Shown in pieces: positions 21,888 to 31,565 of a stretch of DNA of 64,000 bases (its first letter is position 1; every line of letters begins with the position of its first letter). The notes below the pieces were generated by a model, which did no database searches, was not told the origin of the DNA, and saw only the letters and a program-made list of their open reading frames with translations. A program made the position numbers and the translations under genes. The stretch covers positions 5,580,001 to 5,644,000 of the forward strand of contig JAPYXD010000522.1 of NCBI GenBank assembly GCA_030998225.1. Reading direction: 5' to 3'. This DNA is from Diplolepis rosae (lineage: Eukaryota > Arthropoda > Insecta > Hymenoptera > Diplolepididae).

Positions 21888-22783
21888 ATGTCTGAATTTG
21901 TTGAGCAAAGAAGTGCCATTAAATTTTGTTCGTGGAATGAAATTTCAGTTGCGGAAACGTTCAGAATGTTGCAGAAGGCCTTCGGTGATTTGACCATATC
22001 GCAGAAAAATGTTTATAAGTGGTAAAAAAACTTCAAAGAAGGCAGAGAACGTGTTGATAACTTGGAACGCCCCGGACGACTATCAACATCAACCGACGAG
22101 CAACACGTCAATCAAATCAAAGAATTAGTGCACAAAAATCGTCGATTGACAATTAGAGACCTTGCTGACACTATTGGCATTTCAAGAGGATCACTCAACA
22201 CCATTTCAAAAAATATTTTGTGCAGACAACTCGTAGTTTTTGCAACACGATAATGCGCCGCGCCGTCTCACACTGCACTCGTTCTTCGTGACCATTTCGC
22301 CAAAAACTCAACGCATATCGTTCCGCAACCACCATATTCGCTTGATTTGGCTCCGTGTGACCTCTGGCTATACCCCAAACTCAAAAGACCACTCCGAGCA
22401 CACCGTTTTGACACGATTGAAGAGATACAAGTCGAATCAAAGAAGGCTTTGAAGGAAATTCCGGAAATCGAATTTAACAAGTGTTTCGCCCGCGAAAAAA
22501 AAGTTGATCTTGTTAGATCTGGTCAGATCAAATTCCCAGAACTAACCAGATCTTGATTTTGTCGAGATCTGATCAGATCTAAAGTAGATCTGGTCATATT
22601 CAAAGTAGATCTGGTCAGATCTCGACAAAATCAAGATCTGGTTAGATCTGGAAATTTGATCTGACCAGATCTAACAAGATCAACTTTTTTTTTGTGGACG
22701 ACGATTGGAAAAAACGTTGGCATAAGTGCATTATATTGGGAGGGGATTACTTTGAAGTGGATGAAATTGATTTGGATAAATAA
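21888..22783 (+). pseudogene. mariner transposase, deleted and split
   Basis: The frame starts at ATG 21888 with MSEFVEQRSAIKFCSWNE, a typical mariner N-terminus with the helix-turn-helix region. A TAA at 22023 interrupts KNVYKW; the frame resumes through ERPGRLSTSTDEQHVNQIKE. After GISRGSLNTISKN most of the catalytic core is deleted, and the next recognisable part is the second-aspartate region QHDNAP, then LAPCDLWLYPKLKRPLRAHR in other frames. The C-terminus (WKKRWHKCI ... DEIDLDK) follows the MITE insertion and ends at TAA 22781. The stop, frameshifts, loss of the first aspartate region and the insertion make it non-functional. Family: mariner, D34D type. Confidence 0.9.
22490..22697. mobile_element. 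208-bp palindromic MITE rich in AGATCT words
   Basis: CCGCGAAAAAAAAGTTGATC at the left is mirrored by GATCAACTTTTTTTTTGTGG at the right. The arms contain repeated agatctggtcagatc-like words, so the whole unit can fold back. It interrupts the mariner C-terminus between the KCF and WKKRW codons. The target duplication is unclear (2-4 bp at most). Confidence 0.85.
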
Positions 22784-22838
22784 ATGAATATTTTTCATTT
22801 TATAACAAAATTCAGCTTAGTTTTTGCCTACAGTAGTA

Positions 22839-24097
22839 CAATGATCTTAGTAAAGATTATTTGCTTGAAAGATGCGCTGGTGGATTTACCCAAAATAATA
22901 ATGAGTCTCAACCAGCTAATTTGGATAACTATTCTAAAAATTATGTATAGTGGAGCAATTACTGTCGGGTTAGGAGCCTGCATAGCAGCGGCTTTATTCA
23001 ATGAAGACTCACATTCATTATTATTTTTTCTGAAATCTATTCAAGTGGAAATTTAGGTTGAAACTTTAAACTCGTTTTTCTCAAAATGACCTTTTTCAAA
23101 TCGCTAACAAAAATTACTTGAAAACTACGGAACCGATTTCTTTAAAATTTTGTAGGCTTTTTAAACACATAGAAATCTGGTCTTTGATCGATGATTTGTT
23201 TTTTTTTCAATAAATACTTTTTCTTATATAGCCGAAAAACAATCGCCTTTTTCAGTAAAAATTGAACTTTTGACTTTTACCGGTCGCCATTTTGTTCCAT
23301 ATGTTTCTTTTTTTTCATCAATCAATTAAAGACTAGAAAATCTTATAATTTAACTAAATCTGTATCGATTTTTTATTTCAGATGATCCAGATTTGCGGAA
23401 AATTTGTCACCGCAAACCATGTTTTAGAATTGGAATCCTACGCTATGGCCTTGTCTTTACAAAATAATGAATATTTTTTATTGAAAATGTACTAAAAGTA
23501 TGTTAAAAGTATGCACTTTAATGTAATAAATAGTTTCTATAAAAAAGTTGAGTAGTTTTCTTGCAAAAAATTCTTTAAAAATACCAATTTTTTCGCGGTA
23601 CAACTGGGGGTAACCCCTTGAGTAATATAAATTTTGCTCATTTGAGGAAAATTTTTCCGTGTCTAAACTCATACAGAAAAATTGGGATTACTAGTTATAT
23701 TATAGTAAAATTAATTGAGGAAACTTGTGAGTTCAACCAAGAAACTGATGAAATAAAGTAAATTTTCGGTTAATTTAACCATGAAAAACTAGTAGTCAAG
23801 TTGTTAATTTTAGTAATTTTTTTTTTTTTTGGTGTACGAAATAGAATCCTATTTTGAATGAAAATTATTATTTTAAAATTGTTAGTTGTTAATCTAATAC
23901 ATCATTGTTTCACAAAGAATATACAGGCATATTAAATTTAATATAAAAATGCTCATGAAATATAGTGATATTTCTAACAGTGAGCAGTCGACCAATTTTT
24001 GTTTAATTCAATTAAAAAATTTGTTTGGCCAATTCTTGTCAGAAGAGACAAATTTGTTCGTTGATATCACTACATTTGTTCATTAACCCAAAACATC
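22839..24097. other. Unassigned; one hydrophobic ORF at 22839-23056
   Basis: Just beyond the mariner end the frame stays open to 23056, encoding about 72 residues with two hydrophobic stretches (LIWITILKIMY; AITVGLGACIAAALF). It could be a relic of a membrane-protein exon, but no family is recognised and no splice sites are convincing. The rest is A/T-rich with homopolymers. Confidence 0.3.
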
Positions 24098-24616
24098 TTA
24101 AGGGAATCCGCCACCTTTAATATTTTTATTTCTATTTTTTAAGTTTAAATCTTCTTTATAATTTTTTTATGTTTAGTACCCTTATTTAGGAAGGTTTTTT
24201 TTTTTTTTTATTCTAGGACCTTTCTGTATTTTAAAACTAAATATTTTGAGTCTTTTGGGCATTTTTTTGACATTTTTTGACTGTGAATAACTTTCTTCTT
24301 TATTAACCAATTATTTTTTAGCAGTTATTTTTTAGCTAAAGTCCTTTCCATACCCGAAAAGTTGCTACACACTGTAAGGAACAAAATAAAACAAGAATCA
24401 TGGAAATTGGTTAAAAAACAAAAAAGTTATTCAAAGTAATAAAAATGTCAAAAAAATTCTCAAAAAACTCAAAATTTTTAGTTTAAACATACATAAAAGT
24501 GCTAGAATTGAATAAAACCCAAAACCTTTCTAAATAAAGGTACTAAACATAAATAAAAATGATATGGAAGGTCTAAGCTCAAAAAATAAAATATTAAAGG
24601 TGGCGGTTCCCCTTAA
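24098..24616. mobile_element. 519-bp palindromic TTAA MITE
   Basis: TTAAGGGAATCCGCCACC at the left and GGTGGCGGTTCCCCTTAA at the right are inverse copies including the TTAA target. The arms run almost to the centre (about 24350), sharing tgtttagtaccc and aaggttttt words. TTAA specificity suggests a piggyBac-type mobiliser. Confidence 0.85.
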
Positions 24617-24666
24617 TAAGGCTTGTGCCAGAAGCACAAGACTTCTGCATATTTTTGCGCTCTCAG

Positions 24667-24870
24667 ACGGAAAAAAATAGTCTAGTAAAGTTTATAGAAC
24701 TGTTTAAGAATTCGGGATAAAGGCATTTACGGAACAGTTCTGGGAACTGTACAGAAATTTTCAGGATAAAATGCGTAAGTTTTTTAAATTTTCTAGAACT
24801 CGGTTCGGTAAATGTCTGTATCCTCAACTCTTGAACAGTTCTATAAACTTTATTGAACTATTTTTTCCCG
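24667..24870. mobile_element. 204-bp palindromic MITE
   Basis: CGGAAAAAAATAGT and the inverse ACTATTTTTTCCCG bound arms that share agtttatagaactgtt. No coding sequence is present. The target duplication is not clear. Confidence 0.75.
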
Positions 24871-25019
24871 TAAAACTGAATTTTTTTATGGAATTGAATA
24901 ATTTTTCTTCATTAAAACAAATTTCCACTAGTATACTAATTTAATTGAGATTTAAGATACTTCTTAGGCAAATATAATTTGTTTAAGATTAAAAAAATGT
25001 TGATTAGTTTGAGGTCATG

Positions 25020-25085
25020 TATCAACCAGATTATGTGACCAAATTCCTGTAAAAGTTCGTGTAAGATAATTTTTTTCTTTTACAA
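25020..25085 (+). repeat. Dispersed GTTCATGTAAGATAA repeat, copy 1
   Basis: gttcgtgtaagataattttt is shared with 26865-26945 (inverse), 31778-31870 and 34000-34085. In three copies it is preceded by cacgtgaat-ttatac-like words. Confidence 0.55.
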
Positions 25086-25798
25086 AAGTTGGAAAATACA
25101 ACAGAAAAGATAAAGAATAGAATGTCTGTCAACTTCGTTTGAGTAGAAATTTTTGAAAATTTTTTTTCAAAACTTTTTATAAAAAGAAGTTAATGAACGT
25201 GCTTTACTGTATTCTATATCCCGTGTGGAAATCGAACCCGGAAACTGATCGCGATCCGGACGAATAGCCCTAGTTGTCGGTAACCGGCCGGGATACCCGG
25301 CCCTTTTCTGGATGTTGTTTAGGGGGGTTCTTAGTAGCATTAAATTTACCCTTAATTCACAATAAAATTGGACTTATCACCACTGTATTCTTCCTCAATT
25401 TTTCGAACACTTCTGTGTTTTTTTAGCGCGGATACGATTTCGCTCACGTATACGTTCTTCTTCATCCATCATTTTAGTTTTTAAAACATGTATCAAATCA
25501 ACCCACAAGAATGAAAAATGATTAAAACAAAAGAATTCACGTTGTAGGACTTATAGGTTATACTATTATAGATATATTTTTGTACTTGCGCAGATAGTGC
25601 ATGACCTGTTTGCGCGAAATTTGAATAATAACATAATATATATTCCAATATTTTGATAGATCCTTACTAAAAATTCCTGTATAGGTCCGCATACAGAATC
25701 CTATATGTCCCACCTATAGGATTACCCTGTAGAAAATGACGTAAGTTATATATATATATAACCTTTTATAGTATATATGAACTTGGGCACTCTAAGAG

Positions 25799-26164
25799 TT
25801 AAGGACACGTGATACTTGGTAAATTTACAGCAAATTTTATTGATTTTAAGTTTCTACATGTTTGTGTCCAAAGTACATAGAATTCTGATTTCAAAATTTG
25901 GGAAATGGTAGAAAGGATAAAAACAGACGTAGATAGATAACTTTTGGTTTAATAAATAGAAAAAAATTCAATTTAAGCAAAATCTATGGAGAACATTTTT
26001 TTATTATCAAAACCAAAAGTAGTCTATCTACTTCCGTTTTCATTTTCTATACCATTTCCCAAATTTAAAAAAAAATTTAATGTATTTTGGACACAAACAT
26101 GTAATAAGTGGTCCAAGTTGTTCATATAAACTTTCTGCTTTTCTCAAGTATCACATGCCCTTAA
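25799..26164. mobile_element. 366-bp palindromic TTAA MITE
   Basis: TTAAGGACACGTGATACTTG at the left is mirrored by CAAGTATCACATGCCCTTAA. The arms also share catgtttgtgtcca and tttgggaaatggta. The centre is an A/T loop near 25955-26010. Confidence 0.85.
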
Positions 26165-26223
26165 GGAAAACTACTGCGTAACATCTTTGACAATTTAAAA
26201 ATTTTTTTAAACATATAGGTTCA

Positions 26224-26610
26224 CCCTGGCGAAAGTTCCGGATTGAAATTCGTTCCGAATCAATCCGCACTATTCCGGGCCATTCCGAAATCTGATTCCG
26301 AACTAAACCGAGTTATTCCGAATGACTCCAAAGCAAATTTTCAATACGAATCAACTTGAAGCCAATTCAAAAACAATCCGAATAAATCCGGTAAATTTCG
26401 GATCCATTCGGATCGAAAGTTTGGACTGATTCAGATTGGTCGGATTCATTCGGATTAAGAGTTCGAATTGATTTCAAATGGGCCTCTGATTGATACGGAT
26501 TAAAACTGGCTTCGGATTTATTCGGAATAACTCGGATTGGTTCAGAAACAGATTTCTGAATTGGTCGCATTGGTTTGGAATAAATTCCCAATCCGAGACC
26601 TTCTCCATGG
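26224..26610. repeat. AATCCGA-type dispersed repeat, single-ended copy
   Basis: Starts CCCTGGCGAAAGTTCCGGAT as in the 36541 copy and is made of diverged attccgaat/cggattgg words. The right side ends near tccatggg without a clean CGCCAGGG terminus. The ORFs made of NQSE-like words are products of the simple repeat. Confidence 0.7.
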
Positions 26611-26864
26611 GTACTTGACTATTGCTCGACTAGTTCCCGATCAGTTTCCGGCAATGAACTTCATCCTGCTGGGTTGACTCTGCCGGTTCCGAATTGACCT
26701 GGTCCGATCACGAGTCAACCCGGACGATTCCTACCCAGTTCCCGGGAATGCAATACAGCCCCGAGTTTGACCGGCAGGGATCCGGCCAGAAACCTTTTTG
26801 TAATAGGGCTAACTGGGGAAATTTCCACACGGGTAATATTTCCAAAATTTCCAGGAAGATACTT

Positions 26865-26945
26865 TGAAAATTAAAAAAGTTATCTTACATGAACCAATAA
26901 ATGTATAATTTAGTCACGGGGTCCGATTGATCGATGGCCTTAATT
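26865..26945 (-). repeat. Dispersed GTTCATGTAAGATAA repeat, copy 2 (inverse)
   Basis: aaaaaagttatcttacatgaac followed by gtataatttagtcacg is the inverse of the 34.0-kb copy. Confidence 0.6.
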
Positions 26946-27131
26946 GAATTAAATTTGTTATTCAAAAAGTGTTTTGTTGAGTAAACTTAATACCGCTAGA
27001 TAATCAATTTTGTCGAATAAAATAAAGTTTTTTCATAGTGGCATATTACTATACAATTTACAGGCAAATTAATCTAAGATTGAAACTTATCATTGCTTTT
27101 TTATGAATTATTCTTCATTTAAAATATATAA

Positions 27132-28253
27132 CGATACCCACGTTCTAATATGTCGTATCCCACAAAATTTGAGAAATTCACTTTTTTTGAAAAATGGGTT
27201 AATAATAATGTTTTACAGCTTATATTAAAATCTTGGGAGTCAAATTGTTTATTTAATATTTTTAAATAAATATTCTAATATGTCGTATCCCACATCCATT
27301 GGTTAAGTCAGCGCCAGCGATGTGACAGTCAATTTTTATTTTGTGATTAGTCTTAAGTTTATTTTAAGAAATTATTTAATAAAATGAGTAAGAAGGTAAT
27401 TACAAATAATATTTTTACAACTCCAATTAAATCTAGAGCATCCGCTGAAACCTCTGTTTGTAGATCGATTAAAAATAACTAAAAGTAAATGGCAGCAATT
27501 ACAGGCATTAAAAAAAGTGTTACTGAGAGATACACACTGCTTCTATGATAATATAAAATATATTGATGATACTGACTCTGCTTCTGACCAATCTCCATCA
27601 ATAAAAAATTTGGAAGACGAGAGTAAAAATATAGTTAAGGTAACTGAAAAGACTAAGAGTAAGAAACGAAAAGCTAATCAAGTTAATCTTGGTGTTAAAA
27701 GCAAAGTACTGCGTACTAATAATAGATTTGTAAAACATGAAGATAATGATATTAATTATAAAAAAAATTGTGATAATGCCAGACGAAAGAGGACAGGAAA
27801 TTTTCAACAATCTCAGCAAGAAAATGTACCTGAAGTAAAAAAAAAAAAATTAAGAGTACTTAAAATGAAAAAAAAAAATGTTTTAAGCAATATTAAAGAT
27901 AGTAAAAATAAAATGTATCAATAATGTTATATTATAATAATTATGAATTAAACAATACAAAATAAGAGAGAAAAATGTTATGTATGGGATGAAACAATAT
28001 TTAATTATAAAACCATTAAATCAATTTCTTTTCTAAAATACATTTTAATTTTTTCTTTTTGCATAACCGACATAAATATCATAAAATTTATTTAAATAAT
28101 TTTTTTGCTTTAATTATTATTATTTATGCATTTTTATGAACGTATAAAACAAAAATTTGTTTAAATTTATTTATTTGTGCTAGAAAGACGTTTTTATCGT
28201 TTCCTGAAAAATTTTCCAAATGTGGGATAGGACATATTAGAACGTGGGTATCG
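27132..28253 (+). mobile_element. Novel-looking TIR element (GTATCCCACA subterminal repeats)
   Basis: The left end CGATACCCACGTTCTAATAT is the exact inverse of the right end at 28234-28253; similarity continues through gtcstatcccaca. A second direct copy of ttctaatatgtcgtatccca occurs at 27272-27292, as for a transposase binding site. The 1.12-kb element contains a Lys-rich ORF. The superfamily and target duplication are not identified. Confidence 0.75.
27383..27924 (+). pseudogene. Lys-rich ORF inside the GTATCCCACA element
   Basis: ATG at 27383 opens a short frame (MSKKVITNNIFTTPIKSRAS...) that stops at 27479. An overlapping frame then runs unbroken to 27924 through KSKWQQLQALKKVLLRD and about 120 further residues dominated by Lys, Asn and acidic patches. 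One frameshift near 27460 would join them into about 180 residues. No DDE motif, zinc finger or AT-hook was recognised. Its place just inside a 5' subterminal repeat suggests it is the remnant N-terminal coding part of a larger transposase or an accessory DNA-binding protein. This is inference. Confidence 0.45.
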
Positions 28254-28659
28254 ATAAGTAGGCCTCACTTGTTTAATAACTTAAAAAATGATACTTTATA
28301 CAATAAACTTCGAAATCTTTGACTCATCGAGTAATTTACGTATTTCAGTATCAGCTACACTGTAAGTGTACGGTATACGTATCTTTTATACTTAGAGGGG
28401 ATTTACCCTTAAATCTCTTCTGGTTCATTCGGTAGTTGATCGACGGAACAATGTAGGTGAATAAAGAGGTTTCATATTCTATTTTGTTTAGCTTCACAAT
28501 CATGGAACCGTGTCTTTCTCATTGGTGGCAATTTTTCAGCTTAAGCTCCGTGCGTGTTTTGTATAGGCACCTTTTCGCAGATGTATGTTAATTTAATGAA
28601 AATGGACTTATGGCTAAACATATTTTGGCTCAGGGTTCATGGAGGATTTACATACTTAT
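28254..28659. other. Unassigned DNA
   Basis: No element end or credible gene is seen. A small hairpin-like gtaagtgtac word lies near 28366. Confidence 0.35.
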
Positions 28660-28990
28660 ATAGGGCGTGTCATACAGAAGAAGCGATTATCGCGCTCTGT
28701 TCTGTTTGGACCTTGCGCTTCGCGCTCCGTTTTTATGTTCTTCGCATACATTCAAGTTCATTTCTTGTAATTTAATACTGAAACTCAAATCGATTTTATG
28801 ATATTTTAAATGTGAATTATATTTTCTGAAAGTTACTAAATTTATTTATGATTTCAAATGAAAAAGGAAATATAATTTATTTAAGGCTCTATTGGCCTTC
28901 AGGAATGTATTCTCATTATAACCCTCGCGCTTCGCGCTCGATTTTTTACTTTATATCCATCAGAGCCACATTTGCATCAAAAATAAAAAA
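28660..28990 (-). mobile_element. HINE fragment with CTTCGCGCTC block
   Basis: ccttgcgcttcgcgctccg, then ttaaggctctattggcctt and ctcgcgcttcgcgctcg, follow the order of the complete copy in minus orientation. It directly abuts the larger copy at 29057. Confidence 0.65.
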
Positions 28991-29056
28991 TTTAAGGTGG
29001 GCATACTCAGTGAGGAAGAAAAAAAAAAGATTTTTCTCAAATTTATTATAAAAAAA

Positions 29057-30655
29057 TCTGCCCGTTTTGCGGGCACATTCTCATCACGCCCTTCGCTCGC
29101 AAGTTTGAGCGCGCCTAGGGCGCGCGATTCGATCGTCGCGCTGCGCGCTCCGGAATTTTTGAACGTCGCGCTTCGCGCTCCGTTCTTTCTGGACCTTGCG
29201 CTTCGCGCTCGGTCTTGTGCTCTTCGCATACATTTAAGTTTATTTCTTATATTTTGATACTGAAGCTCAAACCAATTTTATAATAATATTACAGATGATG
29301 TGAATTACACATTTTCTCAAAGTCACTCAATTTCTTTTTGAATTTAAGTGAAACAGGAAATTCTATTTACTTAAGGCTCTATCGGCCGTAAGGAACACAT
29401 TCTCATCATGACACTCGCGCTTCGCGCCCGATTTGCTGTATGCATTTTTGTAACTTTTTAATAAATTACATGATTATTGATAAATTTATTTTCTTCCAAA
29501 TATCTCAAAAAGAAAAAACAATCGTAGAGTTTATTTAAAGAAACGATTTTGCAGAACAACGCTTATTTCGTATCTCACATATTTTGGTGAAAAAAATCAA
29601 ATTTTTTCAATATTAAAAATCAAAAAATTAAAATATACATCCTGTCGAGAAATTTCTCGATAAGAATGTGTAGACCTTATTTAGCCGAACAATTTTTCAT
29701 CTCAAAGTTTTTTTTGTATCTCACATATTTTGTCTAAAAAATGAAGTTTTTGAATTTTAATCGTAATTTTTGGAATTGAAACGAAAAATATATGTTTTAT
29801 CAGAAACTGTGTCAGACAAAATTTGTAGATATTTTTGAAACGAACAACTTTGTATTCTTACGCTTTTTTCGTATTTCACATATTTTGTCTAAAAAATGGA
29901 ATTTTTTCATTTTTATCGTATTTTTTGGAATTGAAACGAAAAATATATGTTTTTTCAGAAACTGCGCCAGACAAAATTTTTAGATCTTTTTGAAACGAAC
30001 AACTTTGTATTCTTACGTTTTTTTGGTATTTCCAATATTATTGGTAAAAAATTGAATTTTGGATTTTCAATAGTATTTTTTTTAATTAAAAAGAAAAATA
30101 TGCATCTTATGAAAAAATGTTATAATTCAAATTTGTGGGCCTTTATGTATTCAATAATATTGTATCACAACGTTTTTTCGTATCTCGTATAATTTAATTG
30201 GAAAATGGAATTTTGATATTGACTTTTTTCGAATTTGAATATGCTGTAACATTTCTAATTTTGATTTAATCAAAAAATGTTATGAGAATAATTTGTAGAG
30301 ATTTATGAGCACTATCAAAAACCAGGATTGGAATTTTTGATTTTTTCAAAAAATTATTTTCAAAAACACAAAAGTAGTGCTCCATCCCTCAATTTTGATT
30401 GGATGTGGCTGGTTAACGAACTTGTCCTTACTTTTTCGGCTCCGATAAAGTGTACCAAAGCTCAATTCAATCTGATAATTCTATCGAGAGTTATGCCGCA
30501 CACGACCTACTACAGACAGACAGACAGACAGACAGACACTTTCGTAAAAACCATTTTTTCTGACTCAGGGGGTCTCAAAACGTAAAGATTTGATGAAAAT
30601 TTCGAAAGTCATTTTTCACATAAAACCAATACCTTCTCATGCATGATGAGAATGT
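29057..30655 (-). mobile_element. Near-complete Helentron-like (HINE) element
   Basis: Read on the minus strand it begins ACATTCTCATCATG, continues through a cagacag microsatellite, a ~0.8-kb zone with a ~155-bp internal period, and GC-rich gcgaagcgcgag words, and ends CGTGATGAGAATGT followed by the hairpin GCCCGCAAAACGGGCAGA next to a T-run. Subterminal inverted repeats of about 12 bp, a 3' hairpin outside one of them, a central tandem block and no target duplication match Helentron-associated (DINE/HINE) elements. There is no Rep/helicase ORF, so it is non-autonomous. The 85-codon ORF across the microsatellite is a repeat by-product. Confidence 0.7.
29560..30200 (-). repeat. ~155-bp internal tandem units of HINE
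   Basis: The cgtat-tcacatatttt word starts near 29569, 29716, 29871, 30025 and 30180, steps of 146-155 bp. Units have diverged considerably and share gaaacgaacaa and aaatatatgttttttcag. Confidence 0.75.
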
Positions 30656-30699
30656 AAAAATGAATTATTATATTGATTGAAAAACTTTTGCATGTCATT

Positions 30700-31320
30700 A
30701 TCTAACATTTGAAGAACATGTATCATATAAAATCGAAAAATCAAAAAGATTTCGTTAGTAGATGACTTTGTCTAGTACTTGAAGGAACGATTTTCTGAAT
30801 TGTTGGAGAACTTTTCGAGTGAAAATCACGATTTTCGTTCCAAAAAATCAACCATTTTATTTTTTAAAACAAATTATAATTATTTCTAGTTTCCTTTACA
30901 TACTCAAATTACTAAATTCGTTGCTAACATTTTTTTGTATTCCGCATAATGTTTTGCTTAGAGAAAGGTTATTTTATTTTTAATAGTACTTTTCATTAAT
31001 GAACAAACAATATAACTCCTATGAAAAAAAGTTTCGGACCAAAGTTGTAGATCTTTCTAAAATAAACAATTTCGTTTATAAAAACTTTTTCCGTATCTCG
31101 TATATTTTGGCGGGAAAATTGAATTGTTGATTTTTATAGAAACGTTTTTGATGAATAAATGAAAATATATAATTCTTATGAAAAAATGGTCAGAAGATAA
31201 TTTGTAGATTTTTTCAAAACGAATATTTTCTTTTCTTATCTTGCATAGATTTGTTGGAAAATAGAATTTTCCATTTTTGATAACGTTTTTCGGAATTAAA
31301 ATGAAAACTACGAGGCGTAT
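30700..31320 (-). repeat. Decayed HINE-internal units
   Basis: Words such as gtatctcgtatattttggcgg, tgtagatctttctaaaa and aaaacgaatatttt recur with the same loose 155-bp step as in HINE copies. The termini are lost. Confidence 0.5.
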
Positions 31321-31324
31321 GGGT

Positions 31325-31565
31325 ATTCCCCAAATTCTATATTTCCTGAAATTTATTTTACCGTTTATATAACCAAATTACAAATTGCCCTAATTTTTAT
31401 ATTTACGATCCATCAGATTCCCTAAAGTTTATAGTTCCAAATAACATCATTTAACCTAATTTTAATTTATCCGAATTATCATTTGGCATCATTTTTATAT
31501 TTCCGAATTGCTATTTTTCTTAATTTCCACTTTACTCAATTGTCATGTCACAGAAAAACCATTTG
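31325..31565. repeat. Degenerate ~33-bp minisatellite
   Basis: Units of 31-33 bp share a tttttatatttccgaatt core (near 31395, 31430, 31465 and 31495), each followed by a variable catttggc-like segment. It is not part of the neighbouring repeats. Confidence 0.5.

Larger units (their letters stand above)
21693..22836 (+). mobile_element. Full-span but dead mariner element
   Basis: Terminal inverted repeats of about 30 bp are visible: CTACTGTGGGAAAAAACTAA at the left and the inverse of CTACTGTAGGCAAAAACTAA at the right, each flanked by TA. The transposase between them is broken (see the pseudogene entry). A palindromic MITE at 22490-22697 sits near the 3' end. Confidence 0.85.
25219..26833. mobile_element. 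TIR element (CCCGTGTGGAAAT) with nested insertions
   Basis: CCCGTGTGGAAAT near 25220 has its exact inverse ending at 26833. GC-richer zones lie just inside both ends (ccggccgggataccc; ccggcagggatccgg). A TTAA MITE (25799-26164) and an AATCCGA-family repeat (26224-26610) are inside. Copies of the GTTCATGTAAGATAA repeat flank it in opposite orientations, so a larger inverted structure of about 25020-26945 is possible. No ORF is found. Confidence 0.6.

Noticed and set aside
22839..23056. Hydrophobic ORF that might be an insect chemoreceptor exon
   Set aside because: Two hydrophobic stretches are not enough; no family motif or splice sites were seen, so only openness is reported.
25226..25250. 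B-box-like gggttcgatttcc on the minus strand suggesting a tRNA
   Set aside because: No A box at a suitable distance and no cloverleaf; it lies in the terminal repeat of a TIR element.
28997..29257. Overlapping Ala/Arg-rich ORFs in both strands
   Set aside because: They are readings of the gcgcttcgcgctc block of a HINE tail and have no conserved start or domain.
30328..30585. 85-codon ORF with Arg-Gln-Thr-Asp repeats, also at 55119-55331 and 60221-60433 on the minus strand
   Set aside because: It spans the cagacag microsatellite of HINE elements and recurs only as part of that repeat; it is not an independent gene.
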